Below are positions 9,369-17,929 of a stretch of 56,168 bases of DNA, piece by piece (within the stretch, counting starts at the first letter, position 1; each line of letters opens with the position of its first letter). This stretch comes from Thermoflexus hugenholtzii JAD2 (GTDB lineage Bacteria; Chloroflexota; Chloroflexia; Chloroflexales; Roseiflexaceae). The DNA lies in contig CAMCVW010000019.1 in NCBI GenBank assembly GCA_945881915.1, forward strand, positions 1-56,168. The letters are read 5' to 3'. Position numbers and translations under genes: made by a program. The notes beneath the pieces are model-generated. The model worked only from the letters and a program-made list of their open reading frames with translations, had not been told where the DNA came from and ran no database searches.

Positions 9369-9738
9369 CACGCAGAGGCGCGGAGATAGAGAGAGCGCGG
9401 AGATTTTTGATAGACGGTCACGATGAGGTTGGGTGACGGGTGATGTTGAAGAGAAGCGGGCACGCAGAGGCGCTGAGGGGCAGAGATCGCGGAGATTAAA
9501 AAAAGGCCACGATCAGGTTGGGTGGTGGGCAGAAATTTTGGGGAGTGCGGGTCACGCAGAGGCGCGGAGTTTGATAGTACGCAGAGTTTTTTCGATGGTC
9601 GCTCACGATGGGGGTGGGTGGTAGATGATGGGAAAGAGATGCGGTCACGCAGAGGCGCGGCGGGGCAAAGAACGCGAAGATTTTAAAAAACCGGCTCGAT
9701 TAGGTTGGGTGGTGTAAAAATACAGTCGCGGGCGTGGG
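9369..9738 (+). repeat. Degenerate tandem repeat, unit about 92 bp, four copies
   Basis: Copies of a unit starting CACGCAGAGGCGC begin at 9369, 9461, 9553 and 9646, a spacing of 92, 92 and 93 bases. Each unit continues with a GATTTTT-like stretch, then CGAT(C/G)AGGTTGGGTGGTG-like sequence. The copies are diverged. No gene fits this stretch. A related fragment (GATCACGCAGAGGCGCG) occurs at 50149 near rpsU, so this is a dispersed family. Together with the inverted copies at 9760-9881 it fills most of the 635-base gap between ubiE/menG and era. Confidence 0.85.
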
Positions 9739-9759
9739 CGGTGGGTATGGCGGGAGAAG

Positions 9760-9881
9760 TATCTCTGCGTCCTCCGTACCTTTGCGCCCCTGCGTGATCG
9801 TTCCCACATCAACCCGCCCCACCTCGCCCCGACGGTATCTCTGCGTCCTCCATGTCTCTGCGTCTCCGCGCGATCGTTCCC
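9760..9881 (-). repeat. Inverted copies of the CGCAGAGG-type repeat
   Basis: Two related stretches, at 9760-9805 and 9836-9881 (76 bases apart), both read TATCTCTGCGTCCTCC and end in CGATCGTTCCC or TGATCGTTCCC. Read on the minus strand they resemble the GATCACGCAGAGGCGC element in the array just before them. The region therefore has copies in both orientations and could fold back on itself in RNA. The function is unknown. Confidence 0.7.
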
Positions 9882-9923
9882 TCTACCCCAACCTCCCACC
9901 TCCAACCTCAATCCTATAACCTG

Positions 9924-9929
9924 TATAAT
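9924..9929 (+). promoter_or_regulatory. Probable -10 element of the era promoter
   Basis: An exact TATAAT hexamer lies 62 bases upstream of the era-like ORF, just past the repeat region and preceded by TG. No good -35 hexamer is present at the usual spacing. The call is based on the hexamer and its position only. Confidence 0.4.
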
Positions 9930-9991
9930 GCTGTAGCCCAAAAGGACACGTATGATGTGCCGTTTTGCACATGATGATCTAAGGACCAGCC

Positions 9992-11326
9992 ATGCAACTG
10001 AGTTATGACCGTGACGCCGGGACCCTGTATTGGTACTTCGTCGAGCTCGATGCCGACGAAGAGACCGAAGAATTCGAATGCCCGGTGTCCGTGTTACTAG
10101 ACGACGCCCGCCACGTGGCCGGCATCCAGCTCGATTTGAGTGACCTCGACGACCACACTGCCCTCGTATCACTGGCCCTGCCCTACGCCGAAGCGCGCTG
10201 GGACGACGAGACCAAGCACCTGCGCATCGTCCTCGCCCCCTACACAAGCGTCGAAGCACTGCCCGAACCGGCCTTCCTCGACGTCAACTCCACCGGCCAA
10301 ATCCTGGGCATCGATGTCGCCGACGTCGACCACGAGAAGGTCGCCCGCTACACCATCCTTGAGCCCCACTTCATTTCGCTCGAAGAAGAGGTCGCAGACG
10401 GCGTCGTCCTGCCCGAAGTCGACGAGGCAGTGGTCCTGCCCACCGTCGAACGCGCCGGTATCGTGGCTATCCTCGGTCGCCCCAATGTGGGTAAATCGAC
10501 CCTGCTCAACGCCGTCATCGGCCAGAAAATCGCCATCACCTCGCCCAAACCGCAGACCACCCGCACTGCCATCCGCGGCATTCTGACACGTACAGACGCC
10601 CAAATCATCTTTGTCGATACCCCCGGCGTACACCGGCCCCGCAACCGCTTGGGCACGTTCATGGTGCAGCAGGCCCGGCAGGCCGTGCCCGATGCCGATG
10701 TCGTGTGCATGGTGGTCGATATTACTCACATGCCCAATGAACTCGACGAACGCATCGCCGCCATGATTCAACGCTCCAAAGCGCCCAAAATTCTGGTGCT
10801 CAATAAAGTCGATCGCCCCAATCCCAACGCCACCGCCTGCCTCGAAGCATTCCGCGCGCTGGCACCCTGGACGATGGAAATAGCCATATCCGCCCTGCGC
10901 AAGCAAGGCGTCGATGCGCTCATCGACCAAATCGTCGCGCTCCTGCCCACCGGACCCGCCTTCTACGCCGCCGATACGCTGACCGACCAGAACGAACGCA
11001 CCCTGTGCGCCGAACTCGTCCGCGAACGTATCATGCACCTCATCGGCGACGAGGTCCCCTATGGCGTGGCAGTCGAAGTCGAAGAGTGGGAGACGCGGCC
11101 CAACAACAACATCTACATTCGCATGACCATCCACGTCGAAAAGGATTCCCAAAAGGCCATCCTCATCGGCAAAGGCGGCGCCATGCTCAAGCGGATTGGC
11201 ACCGACGCCCGTCCCGCCATCGAACGCATGCTCCAACAGCGCGTTTTCCTCGATTTGTGGATCAAGCCACGCGACAATTGGCGCGACGACCCCAGCTCGC
11301 TGCATTGGCTGGGCTACAACAAGTAG
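9992..11326 (+). CDS. era: GTPase Era with N-terminal DUF2283-like extension
   Basis: Era is a GTPase that binds 16S rRNA and helps assemble the small ribosomal subunit. The GTPase domain starts near residue 155: G1 is GRPNVGKST (162-170), the switch region has PQTTRTAIRG, G3 is DTPG (209-212) and G4 is NKVD (271-274). The C-terminal KH domain has IGKGGAMLKRIG. The 444-residue length is about 145 longer than usual. The extra N-terminus holds two DUF2283-like repeats (MQLSYDRDAGTLYWYFVE..AGIQLD at 1-48; ARWDDETKHLRIVL..GQILGID at 68-108). The extension is rich in acidic residues, unlike typical RNA-binding additions. The ATG at 9992 follows AAGGACC. Era is normally an essential cytoplasmic protein; the role of the extension is unknown. 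Confidence 0.93.
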   Translation: MQLSYDRDAGTLYWYFVELDADEETEEFECPVSVLLDDARHVAGIQLDLSDLDDHTALVSLALPYAEARWDDETKHLRIVLAPYTSVEALPEPAFLDVNSTGQILGIDVADVDHEKVARYTILEPHFISLEEEVADGVVLPEVDEAVVLPTVERAGIVAILGRPNVGKSTLLNAVIGQKIAITSPKPQTTRTAIRGILTRTDAQIIFVDTPGVHRPRNRLGTFMVQQARQAVPDADVVCMVVDITHMPNELDERIAAMIQRSKAPKILVLNKVDRPNPNATACLEAFRALAPWTMEIAISALRKQGVDALIDQIVALLPTGPAFYAADTLTDQNERTLCAELVRERIMHLIGDEVPYGVAVEVEEWETRPNNNIYIRMTIHVEKDSQKAILIGKGGAMLKRIGTDARPAIERMLQQRVFLDLWIKPRDNWRDDPSSLHWLGYNK

Positions 11327-11392
11327 GTTCTGCTCGCGGTCGTCTCTGGGACGGCCGCGCCTGTATACATATCAATAGAGGAGGATGCCCTG

Positions 11393-12826
11393 ATGCAATC
11401 CACACCGACAAACGACTACGCGCGCAAATGGTGGGCATTGGCGGCGGTAGGCAGCGGCACGTTCATGTCGACGGTCGATGGCTCGATTGTCAACATCGCG
11501 CTCAACACCATCCAACAGACCTACAACGCATCGCTGGGGCAAGCCGAGTGGGTGATTTTAACCTATTTATTAGGCATCGTCTGCCTGCTGCCCAGCATGG
11601 GTCGGCTGGGGGACATGATTGGTCGCCGCCGGGTCTACATGACCGGATTTTTCTTGTTCGCGTTTTCGTCGGTCTTTTGTGGGTTCGCCTGGGATATCAA
11701 CTCATTGATTGTTTTTCGGCTTCTGCAGGCCGTCGGTGCAGCCATGATCCAGGCGATGGGTGTGGCGTTGCTCATCCAGGCCTTCCCGGCAACCGAACGT
11801 GGCCGCGCTCTGGGGTACAACGCCACCATCATCTCGGTCGGTGTTGCCTCGGGCCCGGTATTGGGCGGCTTCATGATCGCCAGCTACGGCTGGCGCTCGA
11901 TTTTCTTGGTCAACATCCCCTTCAGCATCCTGGCCATTGCGGTGTCGTACTGGGCGCTGACCAATGACACCCAACGCAGCAAACAACGCTTCGACTTCGT
12001 CGGAGCAATCAGCCTCGGTGCGTCGTTGGTGGCGATTTTGTACGCATTGACCCAAGGGCAACACCTCGGCATGGCGACCCCGTGGGTCTGGCAGCTGTTG
12101 GTCGTGGGTGTGCTCGGTATCGGCTTCTTCCTCTGGTGGGAAGCGCGCTTCGAGGCGCCGATGATCGACTTGAGCTTCTTCAAAAACCGCGACTTCAGCA
12201 TTGGTCTCGCCCAGACCTACCTGATCACCCTCCCACAACAATTTAATTATGTCTTGTTACCCATCTACCTGCAGATGGTAGCGGGCTATGACGCCCGCAA
12301 AACCGGCTGGGCGATGATTGTGGTGCCGATTACGACTGCGGTTTTGGCCTCGGTAAGTGGGCGCTTGTCTGACAAATACGGTCCCAAGTACATCACGCCG
12401 ATCGCCATTATCATCTGGGTTTTCGGGCTTTTCCTGATGAGTGGGATGTCAGCTCAGCCACCATTATGGGATGTGGCCGTGCGCGTCTTGTTCATCGGTA
12501 TCGGCATTAGTCTGTTCTTTACCCCGGTGAACAGCAGCATCCTGGGCAGCCTGCCCAAGGAACGTGCCGGCATCGCCAACGGCATCATGTCGGTTGTGCG
12601 TACCATCGCACAAATCAGCGGTATCTCGATTGGTGCATTTATCTGGACGGCCCAGGTCAACGGCATCGGCGGCACCGCCTACGAGGATATCAGCAAGGCG
12701 CCACAGGCCATTTTGCAGCAAGGCTACTCGACCACGATGATTGTGGCCGCAGTCATCTGCGCGCTCGGATTGATTCCGTCGATTATGCACTTCTTTACAC
12801 CCAAACAACAGACCACACAGGCGTAA
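11393..12826 (+). CDS. MFS transporter, DHA2 family (14-TM multidrug exporter), copy 1
   Basis: This is a predicted proton-coupled inner-membrane exporter of the DHA2 (EmrB/QacA) type. The 477 residues contain about 14 hydrophobic helices. Motif A is GRLGDMIGRRRVYM, and motif C-like sequence is GPVLGGFMIASYGWRSIF followed by LVNIPF. The N-terminal STVDGSIVNIALNTIQ is typical of the family. The start ATG follows an AGGAGG site with eight-base spacing. The next gene, 21 bases on, is a close paralog, so the pair arose by tandem duplication. No regulator gene is adjacent. The substrate cannot be predicted. Confidence 0.92.
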   Translation: MQSTPTNDYARKWWALAAVGSGTFMSTVDGSIVNIALNTIQQTYNASLGQAEWVILTYLLGIVCLLPSMGRLGDMIGRRRVYMTGFFLFAFSSVFCGFAWDINSLIVFRLLQAVGAAMIQAMGVALLIQAFPATERGRALGYNATIISVGVASGPVLGGFMIASYGWRSIFLVNIPFSILAIAVSYWALTNDTQRSKQRFDFVGAISLGASLVAILYALTQGQHLGMATPWVWQLLVVGVLGIGFFLWWEARFEAPMIDLSFFKNRDFSIGLAQTYLITLPQQFNYVLLPIYLQMVAGYDARKTGWAMIVVPITTAVLASVSGRLSDKYGPKYITPIAIIIWVFGLFLMSGMSAQPPLWDVAVRVLFIGIGISLFFTPVNSSILGSLPKERAGIANGIMSVVRTIAQISGISIGAFIWTAQVNGIGGTAYEDISKAPQAILQQGYSTTMIVAAVICALGLIPSIMHFFTPKQQTTQA

Positions 12827-12847
12827 TCAGATAGACGAAACGGACAG

Positions 12848-14260
12848 ATGGGTATGACCACGGACTCCAACCGCAAATGGTGGGCACTGGCAGCAATCGG
12901 GAGCGGCACCTTCATGTCGACCATCGACGGCTCCATCGTCAACATTGCCCTCAGCACCATCCAAGAGACCTACAACGCCTCACTCGGTGACGTCGAATGG
13001 GTTGTCCTTTCGTATTTGTTGGGCATCGTCTGTCTGCTGCCCAGCATGGGCCGGCTGGGCGACATGATCGGTCGCCGGCGCGTCTACATGGGCGGCTTCA
13101 TTCTATTCACGGCCGCCTCAGCGCTGTGTGGGTTCGCCTGGGACTTGCCCGCACTCATCGGGTTCCGCGTGCTCCAGGCCATCGGTGCAGCCATGGTACA
13201 AGCCATGGGCATTGCACTCCTGGTACAGGCATTCCCTGCATCGGAACGCGGTCGTGCCCTCGGCTACAACGGCACTATCATCGCCACTGGTGTGGCAGCC
13301 GGCCCCGTATTGGGCGGGCTCATCATTGCCACATTGGGCTGGCGGTCGATTTTCTATGTCAACATTCCGTTCGGCATCCTGGCCCTCATCCTGTCGTACT
13401 ATGTCTTGGCCGACGATTCCAAACGCATACAGCAGCGCTTCGACTACATCGGTGCGGCGCTCCTCGGCGGCTCGTTGGTGTCGATTCTGTATTCGTTGAC
13501 CGAGGGTCAACACACGGGCTTCGGCACGCCGCTCACACTGGGCATGTTCTTCGGCGGATTTATCGGGCTCGCGCTGTTCATCTGGTGGGAGCGACGGATT
13601 GACTACCCGATGCTCAATCTGCAGTTCTTCAGCAACCATAACTTCAGTTTGGGATTAGTAGCTGCCAGCCTGCAGGCGTTGACGTTACAGTTCAACTTCG
13701 TGTTGTTGCCCTTTTTCATGCAGAAAGTATTGAACTTCGACACCGGCAAAACCGGTCTGTTGATGGTGGTGTCGCCCATCGCGATTTCGATTTTCTCGAT
13801 GGTCAGCGGCCGCTTAACGGACCGCTTCGGCCCACGTTGGATTGCCACAGCGGGCATCTTCTTCCTCGGTTTGGGCCTGTACCGGGTGAGTGGTTTGACG
13901 GCCGAGTCAGATGTGTGGGACATCGTCTTCCGCGTCTTTTTCATCGGCACCGGCTTCGGCTTATTCAACTCGGCCAACACCAGTAGCGTCTTGGGCAACG
14001 TGCCGCGGGAACACGGCGGTATCGCCAACGGCGTCCTCTCGGTGGTGCGTAGCACCGGCCAGATTGCCGGCGTGACGTTGGGTGCGTTCATCTGGTCGAC
14101 GCAGATTTTCGCGCAGACCGGGCAAGCGTACACCGACTTTGGCGCAGCCCCGCAGGCCGCACTGGTGAGTGGGTTCCAGACGACGATGTTTATCGCAGCC
14201 TGTCTGTGCTGGCTGGCATTGATTCCAACACTGATTCGGCGCGATACCACGCCGGCCTGA
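12848..14260 (+). CDS. MFS transporter, DHA2 family, copy 2
   Basis: This 470-residue protein is strongly similar to the preceding transporter along its whole length, sharing RKWWALAAIGSGTFMST-type and GRLGDMIGRRRVYM motifs. The most conserved stretches are in the first six helices. The later helices, which in this family line the substrate path, differ more (for example LGLVAASLQALTLQFNF here). The copies may therefore export different compounds, or the two could act together; neither is shown. It lies 21 bases downstream of copy 1, probably in one transcript that ends at the terminator near 14296. Confidence 0.92.
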   Translation: MGMTTDSNRKWWALAAIGSGTFMSTIDGSIVNIALSTIQETYNASLGDVEWVVLSYLLGIVCLLPSMGRLGDMIGRRRVYMGGFILFTAASALCGFAWDLPALIGFRVLQAIGAAMVQAMGIALLVQAFPASERGRALGYNGTIIATGVAAGPVLGGLIIATLGWRSIFYVNIPFGILALILSYYVLADDSKRIQQRFDYIGAALLGGSLVSILYSLTEGQHTGFGTPLTLGMFFGGFIGLALFIWWERRIDYPMLNLQFFSNHNFSLGLVAASLQALTLQFNFVLLPFFMQKVLNFDTGKTGLLMVVSPIAISIFSMVSGRLTDRFGPRWIATAGIFFLGLGLYRVSGLTAESDVWDIVFRVFFIGTGFGLFNSANTSSVLGNVPREHGGIANGVLSVVRSTGQIAGVTLGAFIWSTQIFAQTGQAYTDFGAAPQAALVSGFQTTMFIAACLCWLALIPTLIRRDTTPA

Positions 14261-14295
14261 CCGCATCCTGACGCGCCAGATGACTATGGTATGAT

Positions 14296-14324
14296 GAGAG
14301 AGAAGCATCTGCTTCTCTCTTTTT
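14296..14324 (+). terminator. Rho-independent terminator after the MFS pair
   Basis: GAGAGAGAAGCA and TGCTTCTCTC pair across a two-base centre and are followed by a run of T. It lies 35 bases after the second transporter stop and upstream of rlmN. Confidence 0.8.
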
Positions 14325-14354
14325 CGATGCCAGACCGTTGCGTCTGCGGAGCAT

Positions 14355-15500
14355 ATGATGACGACACCACGCCGCGACCTGCTTGCGTATACCCCGTCCG
14401 AACTCGCCGAATTGCTGGTCAGTTACCAGCAGCCGGCCTTCCGCGCCAAACAAATCTACCGCCAATTGTATGTCAACCTCGTCGACGACATCCAGCAGAT
14501 GACCGACCTGCCGTTGGCACTGCGCACCGAGCTCGCCCAAAACCACTGCATTGGCTCGTTGACCTATGTACGCACCGTGAGCGCCGACAATAATCTGACC
14601 CACAAAGCACTCTACCAACTGCCCACCGGCGAACAGATCGAAAGTGTGCTGATGATCTATCCCGATCGGGCTACGGTGTGCGTCTCGACGCAGGCCGGCT
14701 GCGCCATGGGGTGCACATTTTGTGCCACAGGGCGACTCGGTTTTCTGCGCAACCTCGAGAGCCATCACATCGTCGAACAGGTGTTGTGGGCGCGCCGCAC
14801 GTTGCGCACGCTCCAACCCAGCGACTTGACTCCCCAGCCCAAACAGACCGACGCCGATGGCGACGACTGGTGGGGTAACGACGGTGGTCACCCCGATGCA
14901 CTGCCACAACACTTGGGGAACGTGGTGTTTATGGGCATGGGTGAGCCGTTTGCCAACTACGATCGCTGGTGGAAGGCCGTCGAATGCCTCCACGATCCCA
15001 ACGGAATCAACATCGGCGCCCGCGGCTTGACGGTATCCACAGTCGGATTAGTCCCTGGCATCAAGCGCTTGGCCGATGCACCGTACCCAATTAATTTGGC
15101 GATTTCGTTGCATGCCCCCAATGACGCATTGCGCTCGAGCATGATGCCGGTCAATGATCGTTGGAACATCGACGAGCTGCTCGCGACGACGCGTAACTAC
15201 ATCGCCAAAACCAACCGCCGCGTGTCGTTCGAGTACGTGCTGTTGCAAGGGCAAAACGACACACCGGAGCTTGCCGCAGAGCTGGCCGAAAAACTCCAAG
15301 GGATGCTCTGCCACGTCAACCTCATCCCGTGGAATCCTGTTCCCGGCATGCCCCTTGGTCGCTCGGAGCGCCAGCGCGTAATCGCATTCCAACGGGTCCT
15401 CCAAGAAGGCCGGGTCGCCTGTACCGTCCGCGTCGAACGCGGGATGTCGATTGCCGCAGCCTGTGGTCAACTCGCGGGGTCGGTGATTACCGGCCCGTAA
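14355..15500 (+). CDS. rlmN: Dual-specificity 23S rRNA A2503 / tRNA A37 C2-methyltransferase
   Basis: RlmN is a radical-SAM enzyme that methylates C2 of adenosine 2503 in 23S rRNA and, in many bacteria, A37 of some tRNAs. The CxxxCxxC cluster motif is C116, C120 and C123 ([12 protein letters not shown]). The second catalytic cysteine is in AACGQL (C370), and GEPFANY marks the SAM region. The 381-residue length includes an unusual polar insertion at about residues 152-186, with [13 protein letters not shown], between the cluster and the VVFMGMGEP strand. A GGAG lies just before the two adjacent ATG codons; 14355 is the first. The PGPGW gene starts ten bases downstream. Confidence 0.95.
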   Translation: MMTTPRRDLLAYTPSELAELLVSYQQPAFRAKQIYRQLYVNLVDDIQQMTDLPLALRTELAQNHCIGSLTYVRTVSADNNLTHKALYQLPTGEQIESVLMIYPDRATVCVSTQAGCAMGCTFCATGRLGFLRNLESHHIVEQVLWARRTLRTLQPSDLTPQPKQTDADGDDWWGNDGGHPDALPQHLGNVVFMGMGEPFANYDRWWKAVECLHDPNGINIGARGLTVSTVGLVPGIKRLADAPYPINLAISLHAPNDALRSSMMPVNDRWNIDELLATTRNYIAKTNRRVSFEYVLLQGQNDTPELAAELAEKLQGMLCHVNLIPWNPVPGMPLGRSERQRVIAFQRVLQEGRVACTVRVERGMSIAAACGQLAGSVITGP

Positions 15501-15510
15501 GGAATACGGA

Positions 15511-15822
15511 ATGTACTTACCACTGTTGTTACTGCTTCGTCGAGTGATTGGTGCAATCTGTGTCACTATTGGCATTTTGGGTATCCTGTTACCAATTTTA
15601 CCGGGCTGGCCGTTCCTCATACCCGGCATTGCCCTGCTCGGACCACGCGATCCGATTCTGCGGACATTGCACCTGCTGATTATTCGATTCCTCAAATATA
15701 TCAAGTCACGCAAAACACCATGGCTCGCGCGGACGGGTGAGTACTTGTATGATGCCTACAAAAAAACGCGGCACACCGTGACCCCGCTCATCATCAAAAT
15801 GGAGCTCACCCTCGAGCGCTGA
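15511..15822 (+). CDS. Small PGPGW-type transmembrane protein
   Basis: The 103-residue protein has an N-terminal hydrophobic segment (about residues 9-45) with GILGILLPILPGWPFLIPGIALLG. This pattern resembles the PGPGW putative transmembrane family (PF09656), though here the core reads LPGWP. The C-terminal half is basic and amphipathic (RFLKYIKSRKTPW). Its function is unknown. It follows rlmN by ten bases, which suggests a shared transcript. Confidence 0.7.
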   Translation: MYLPLLLLLRRVIGAICVTIGILGILLPILPGWPFLIPGIALLGPRDPILRTLHLLIIRFLKYIKSRKTPWLARTGEYLYDAYKKTRHTVTPLIIKMELTLER

Positions 15823-15919
15823 ACGGGGTACACGACCCCACCCAAAAAACAATAACCGGGTTCAGAACTCCCAAACAGACGTGCTATCATGCAACAGAAC
15901 GTTCTTTTTCGGAGTCACT

Positions 15920-17254
15920 ATGAGCACCAAACCCCAAAATGTCAAAGGCATGCGCGACCTCTTGCCGCCTGCGATGATGTTGCGTCAGTACATTATCAAA
16001 ACCCTCAGTACGGTATTTGAACGCTACGGCTTCGAACCACTGCAGACGCCGGTGCTGGAGCACGCCGAGACGCTCGAAGGCAAATTGGGCGACGAAGAAC
16101 GCCTCATCTATCGCTTCGAAGACCATGGCGGCCGCAAGTTGGCCATGCGCTATGACCAGACCGTGCCATTGGCTCGGGTGGTCGCTCAATATCAATCCCA
16201 ACTGCAACTGCCCTGGCGGCGTTACGCCATCGGTGCGTCCTATCGCGGCGAACGTACCCAACGCGGCCGCTATCGCGAATTCTATCAGGCAGATATCGAC
16301 ATCATCGGCTCGGCATCGCCCGTTGCCGATGCCGAAATCATCGCCGTCCTGACCGACGCCCTGTCGGCCCTCGGCTTCGACAACTTTGTCACCTTGCTCA
16401 GCCATCGTCAAATCCTGGGCGGCATCGCCCGCGTGTCGGGATTAGACGAAGCCGCCGCTGGGTCGGTCTACCGGGCCATCGACAAACTCGACAAAATCGG
16501 TGTCGACGGTGTACGCACCGAACTGACCAACAGCGGTGTATCCAGCGCTGCCTGCGATCAGATATTGCACCTCGTCTCGCTCACCGGTGCCTCCAACGAC
16601 GTCCTGGATGCATTGGCAAGTGCATTGGCCGGCGACGAGCGGGCCCAAGCAGCCATCCTCAACCTGCGGGCCATCATCGCCGCCGCCGAAGCCATGGGTG
16701 TGCCCAGCAATCGCTACACCGTTGCCCCACGGCTCGCTCGCGGCTTGTCGTACTACACCGGCATGGTCTGCGAGGCGGTGGTCGAATCGCCGCCGATGGG
16801 TTCGCTCCTGGGCGGCGGTCGTTATGATGATTTGATTGGCTTGTTTGCAGACAAATCACTGCCAACCGTGGGTATTGCCTTTGGCCTCGATCGGTTGCAC
16901 GATGTGATGGAAGAACTCGGGATGGGCCCGCGTGGCGCGATGGCCGAGGTCTTTGTGACCATGTTCAGCAGTGATTTGAGCGCAGCCAATCTGGCGCACG
17001 CACACACGTTACGCGCCGCTGGAATCAAGGTCGAAGTAGCCCTCGACGCCAACGAACGCCTGGGCAAACAACTCCAGACTGCCGATCGCCGCGGCATCCC
17101 GTATGCACTGGTGCAGGGACCCGACGAGCTGGCTGCGGGCGAAGTCGTGGTGCGTGACCTGAAAGACGGCACGCAGCATCGCTACGCCGTGTCTGCGTTG
17201 GTCGACGGTCTGCAACGTCTGTTGAGCGAACGCCACCACAGCACGCAGGAGTGA
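15920..17254 (+). CDS. hisS: Histidine-tRNA ligase
   Basis: HisRS is a class II aminoacyl-tRNA synthetase that charges tRNA-His. The 444-residue protein begins with KGMRDLLPP, followed by motif 2 (ASYRGERTQRGRYREFYQ). The histidine-specific motif LARGLSYYTGMVCE and motif 3 (GIAFGLDRLHDVM) are present. The C-terminal anticodon-binding domain begins near residue 345. The ATG at 15920 follows GGAGTCACT and fits the family N-terminus; an in-frame codon at 15881 adds 13 unmatched residues. The next gene follows after only five bases. Confidence 0.96.
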   Translation: MSTKPQNVKGMRDLLPPAMMLRQYIIKTLSTVFERYGFEPLQTPVLEHAETLEGKLGDEERLIYRFEDHGGRKLAMRYDQTVPLARVVAQYQSQLQLPWRRYAIGASYRGERTQRGRYREFYQADIDIIGSASPVADAEIIAVLTDALSALGFDNFVTLLSHRQILGGIARVSGLDEAAAGSVYRAIDKLDKIGVDGVRTELTNSGVSSAACDQILHLVSLTGASNDVLDALASALAGDERAQAAILNLRAIIAAAEAMGVPSNRYTVAPRLARGLSYYTGMVCEAVVESPPMGSLLGGGRYDDLIGLFADKSLPTVGIAFGLDRLHDVMEELGMGPRGAMAEVFVTMFSSDLSAANLAHAHTLRAAGIKVEVALDANERLGKQLQTADRRGIPYALVQGPDELAAGEVVVRDLKDGTQHRYAVSALVDGLQRLLSERHHSTQE

Positions 17255-17259
17255 GCAGG

Positions 17260-17880
17260 ATGAGCACCGAACTGCGCAGCCAGAGCGTCCAATCGTTCCT
17301 CGATCAACTGGCCTCGGCTAGCCCTACCCCGGGCGGCGGCAGCGTCGCAGCTCTGAGCGGCGCATTGGCTGCTGGCCTCATCAGTATGGTGTGTCAGCTG
17401 ACGGTGGGCCGGCCGCGCTATGCCGCCTTCGAGGCCGAGGCACAATCCATCCTCAGCCAGACCGAAGCGATCCGCGCACGTATGACTGACCTCATCCAAA
17501 TCGACATCGACGCCTACACCACGGTCGCTGCGGCCTACAAACTCCCCAAAGACGACTCCAGTCGGGCCGCTGCGATTGTCGCCGCCATGGTCATCGCAAC
17601 CGATGTGCCGCTCCAAATCGCCGAGCAAGCGGCAGCACTGTTGCCGTTGGCGTTGCCGGTCGCCCAGCATGGCAATCGCACTGCCGTCGGCGATGTCGTT
17701 GCCGGCGCACAGCTAGCTGTCGCCTGTGTGCATGCGGCGTTGATTAATGTGGATGCCAATGTGGGGATGCTGGTGGATCACCCGCGCCTTGCTGAATTTT
17801 TGGCGCGCCAAAACGCCGCACGCGCCGGCATCGAAGCCCAGCGCGATGCAATAGTTGCGGTGGCGGTGAATCGCCTATAG
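17260..17880 (+). CDS. fchA: Cyclodeaminase / methenyl-THF cyclohydrolase (FTCD-C family)
   Basis: The 206-residue protein belongs to the formiminotransferase-cyclodeaminase C-terminal family. Stand-alone members act as formimino-THF cyclodeaminase or methenyl-THF cyclohydrolase in one-carbon metabolism. The signature TPGGGSVAALSGALAAGL is near residue 24, and DIDAYTTVAAAYKLPK matches the family's D-A-Y motif. The ATG at 17260 is chosen because an AGGAG lies eight bases upstream; a GTG at 17251 sits too close to that site. No partner formiminotransferase is nearby, so the exact reaction is uncertain. It is convergent to dnaA, with only a palindrome between them. Confidence 0.88.
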   Translation: MSTELRSQSVQSFLDQLASASPTPGGGSVAALSGALAAGLISMVCQLTVGRPRYAAFEAEAQSILSQTEAIRARMTDLIQIDIDAYTTVAAAYKLPKDDSSRAAAIVAAMVIATDVPLQIAEQAAALLPLALPVAQHGNRTAVGDVVAGAQLAVACVHAALINVDANVGMLVDHPRLAEFLARQNAARAGIEAQRDAIVAVAVNRL

Positions 17881-17895
17881 ACCCACGGCAACAAA

Positions 17896-17929
17896 ACCAT
17901 AGCCCCACGGCATGCCGTGGGGCTATGGT
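17896..17929 (-). terminator. 34-bp perfect palindrome, terminator of dnaA
   Basis: Each half, ACCATAGCCCCACGGCA and its exact complement, pairs over 17 bases with no separate loop. On the minus strand it touches the dnaA stop codon and is followed by TTTTGTTG, so it probably ends dnaA transcription. It may also stop reading from the cyclodeaminase gene. The right arm shares 18 bases with a palindrome at 28927-28980. Confidence 0.85.

Noticed and set aside
10169-11305. Long open frame opposite era (378 residues)
   Set aside because: It is antisense to conserved GTPase motifs and shows no family features; it arises from codon bias on the other strand.
15881-15919. Upstream in-frame start for hisS
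   Set aside because: The extra residues do not match the family, and the GGAG site is placed for the ATG at 15920.
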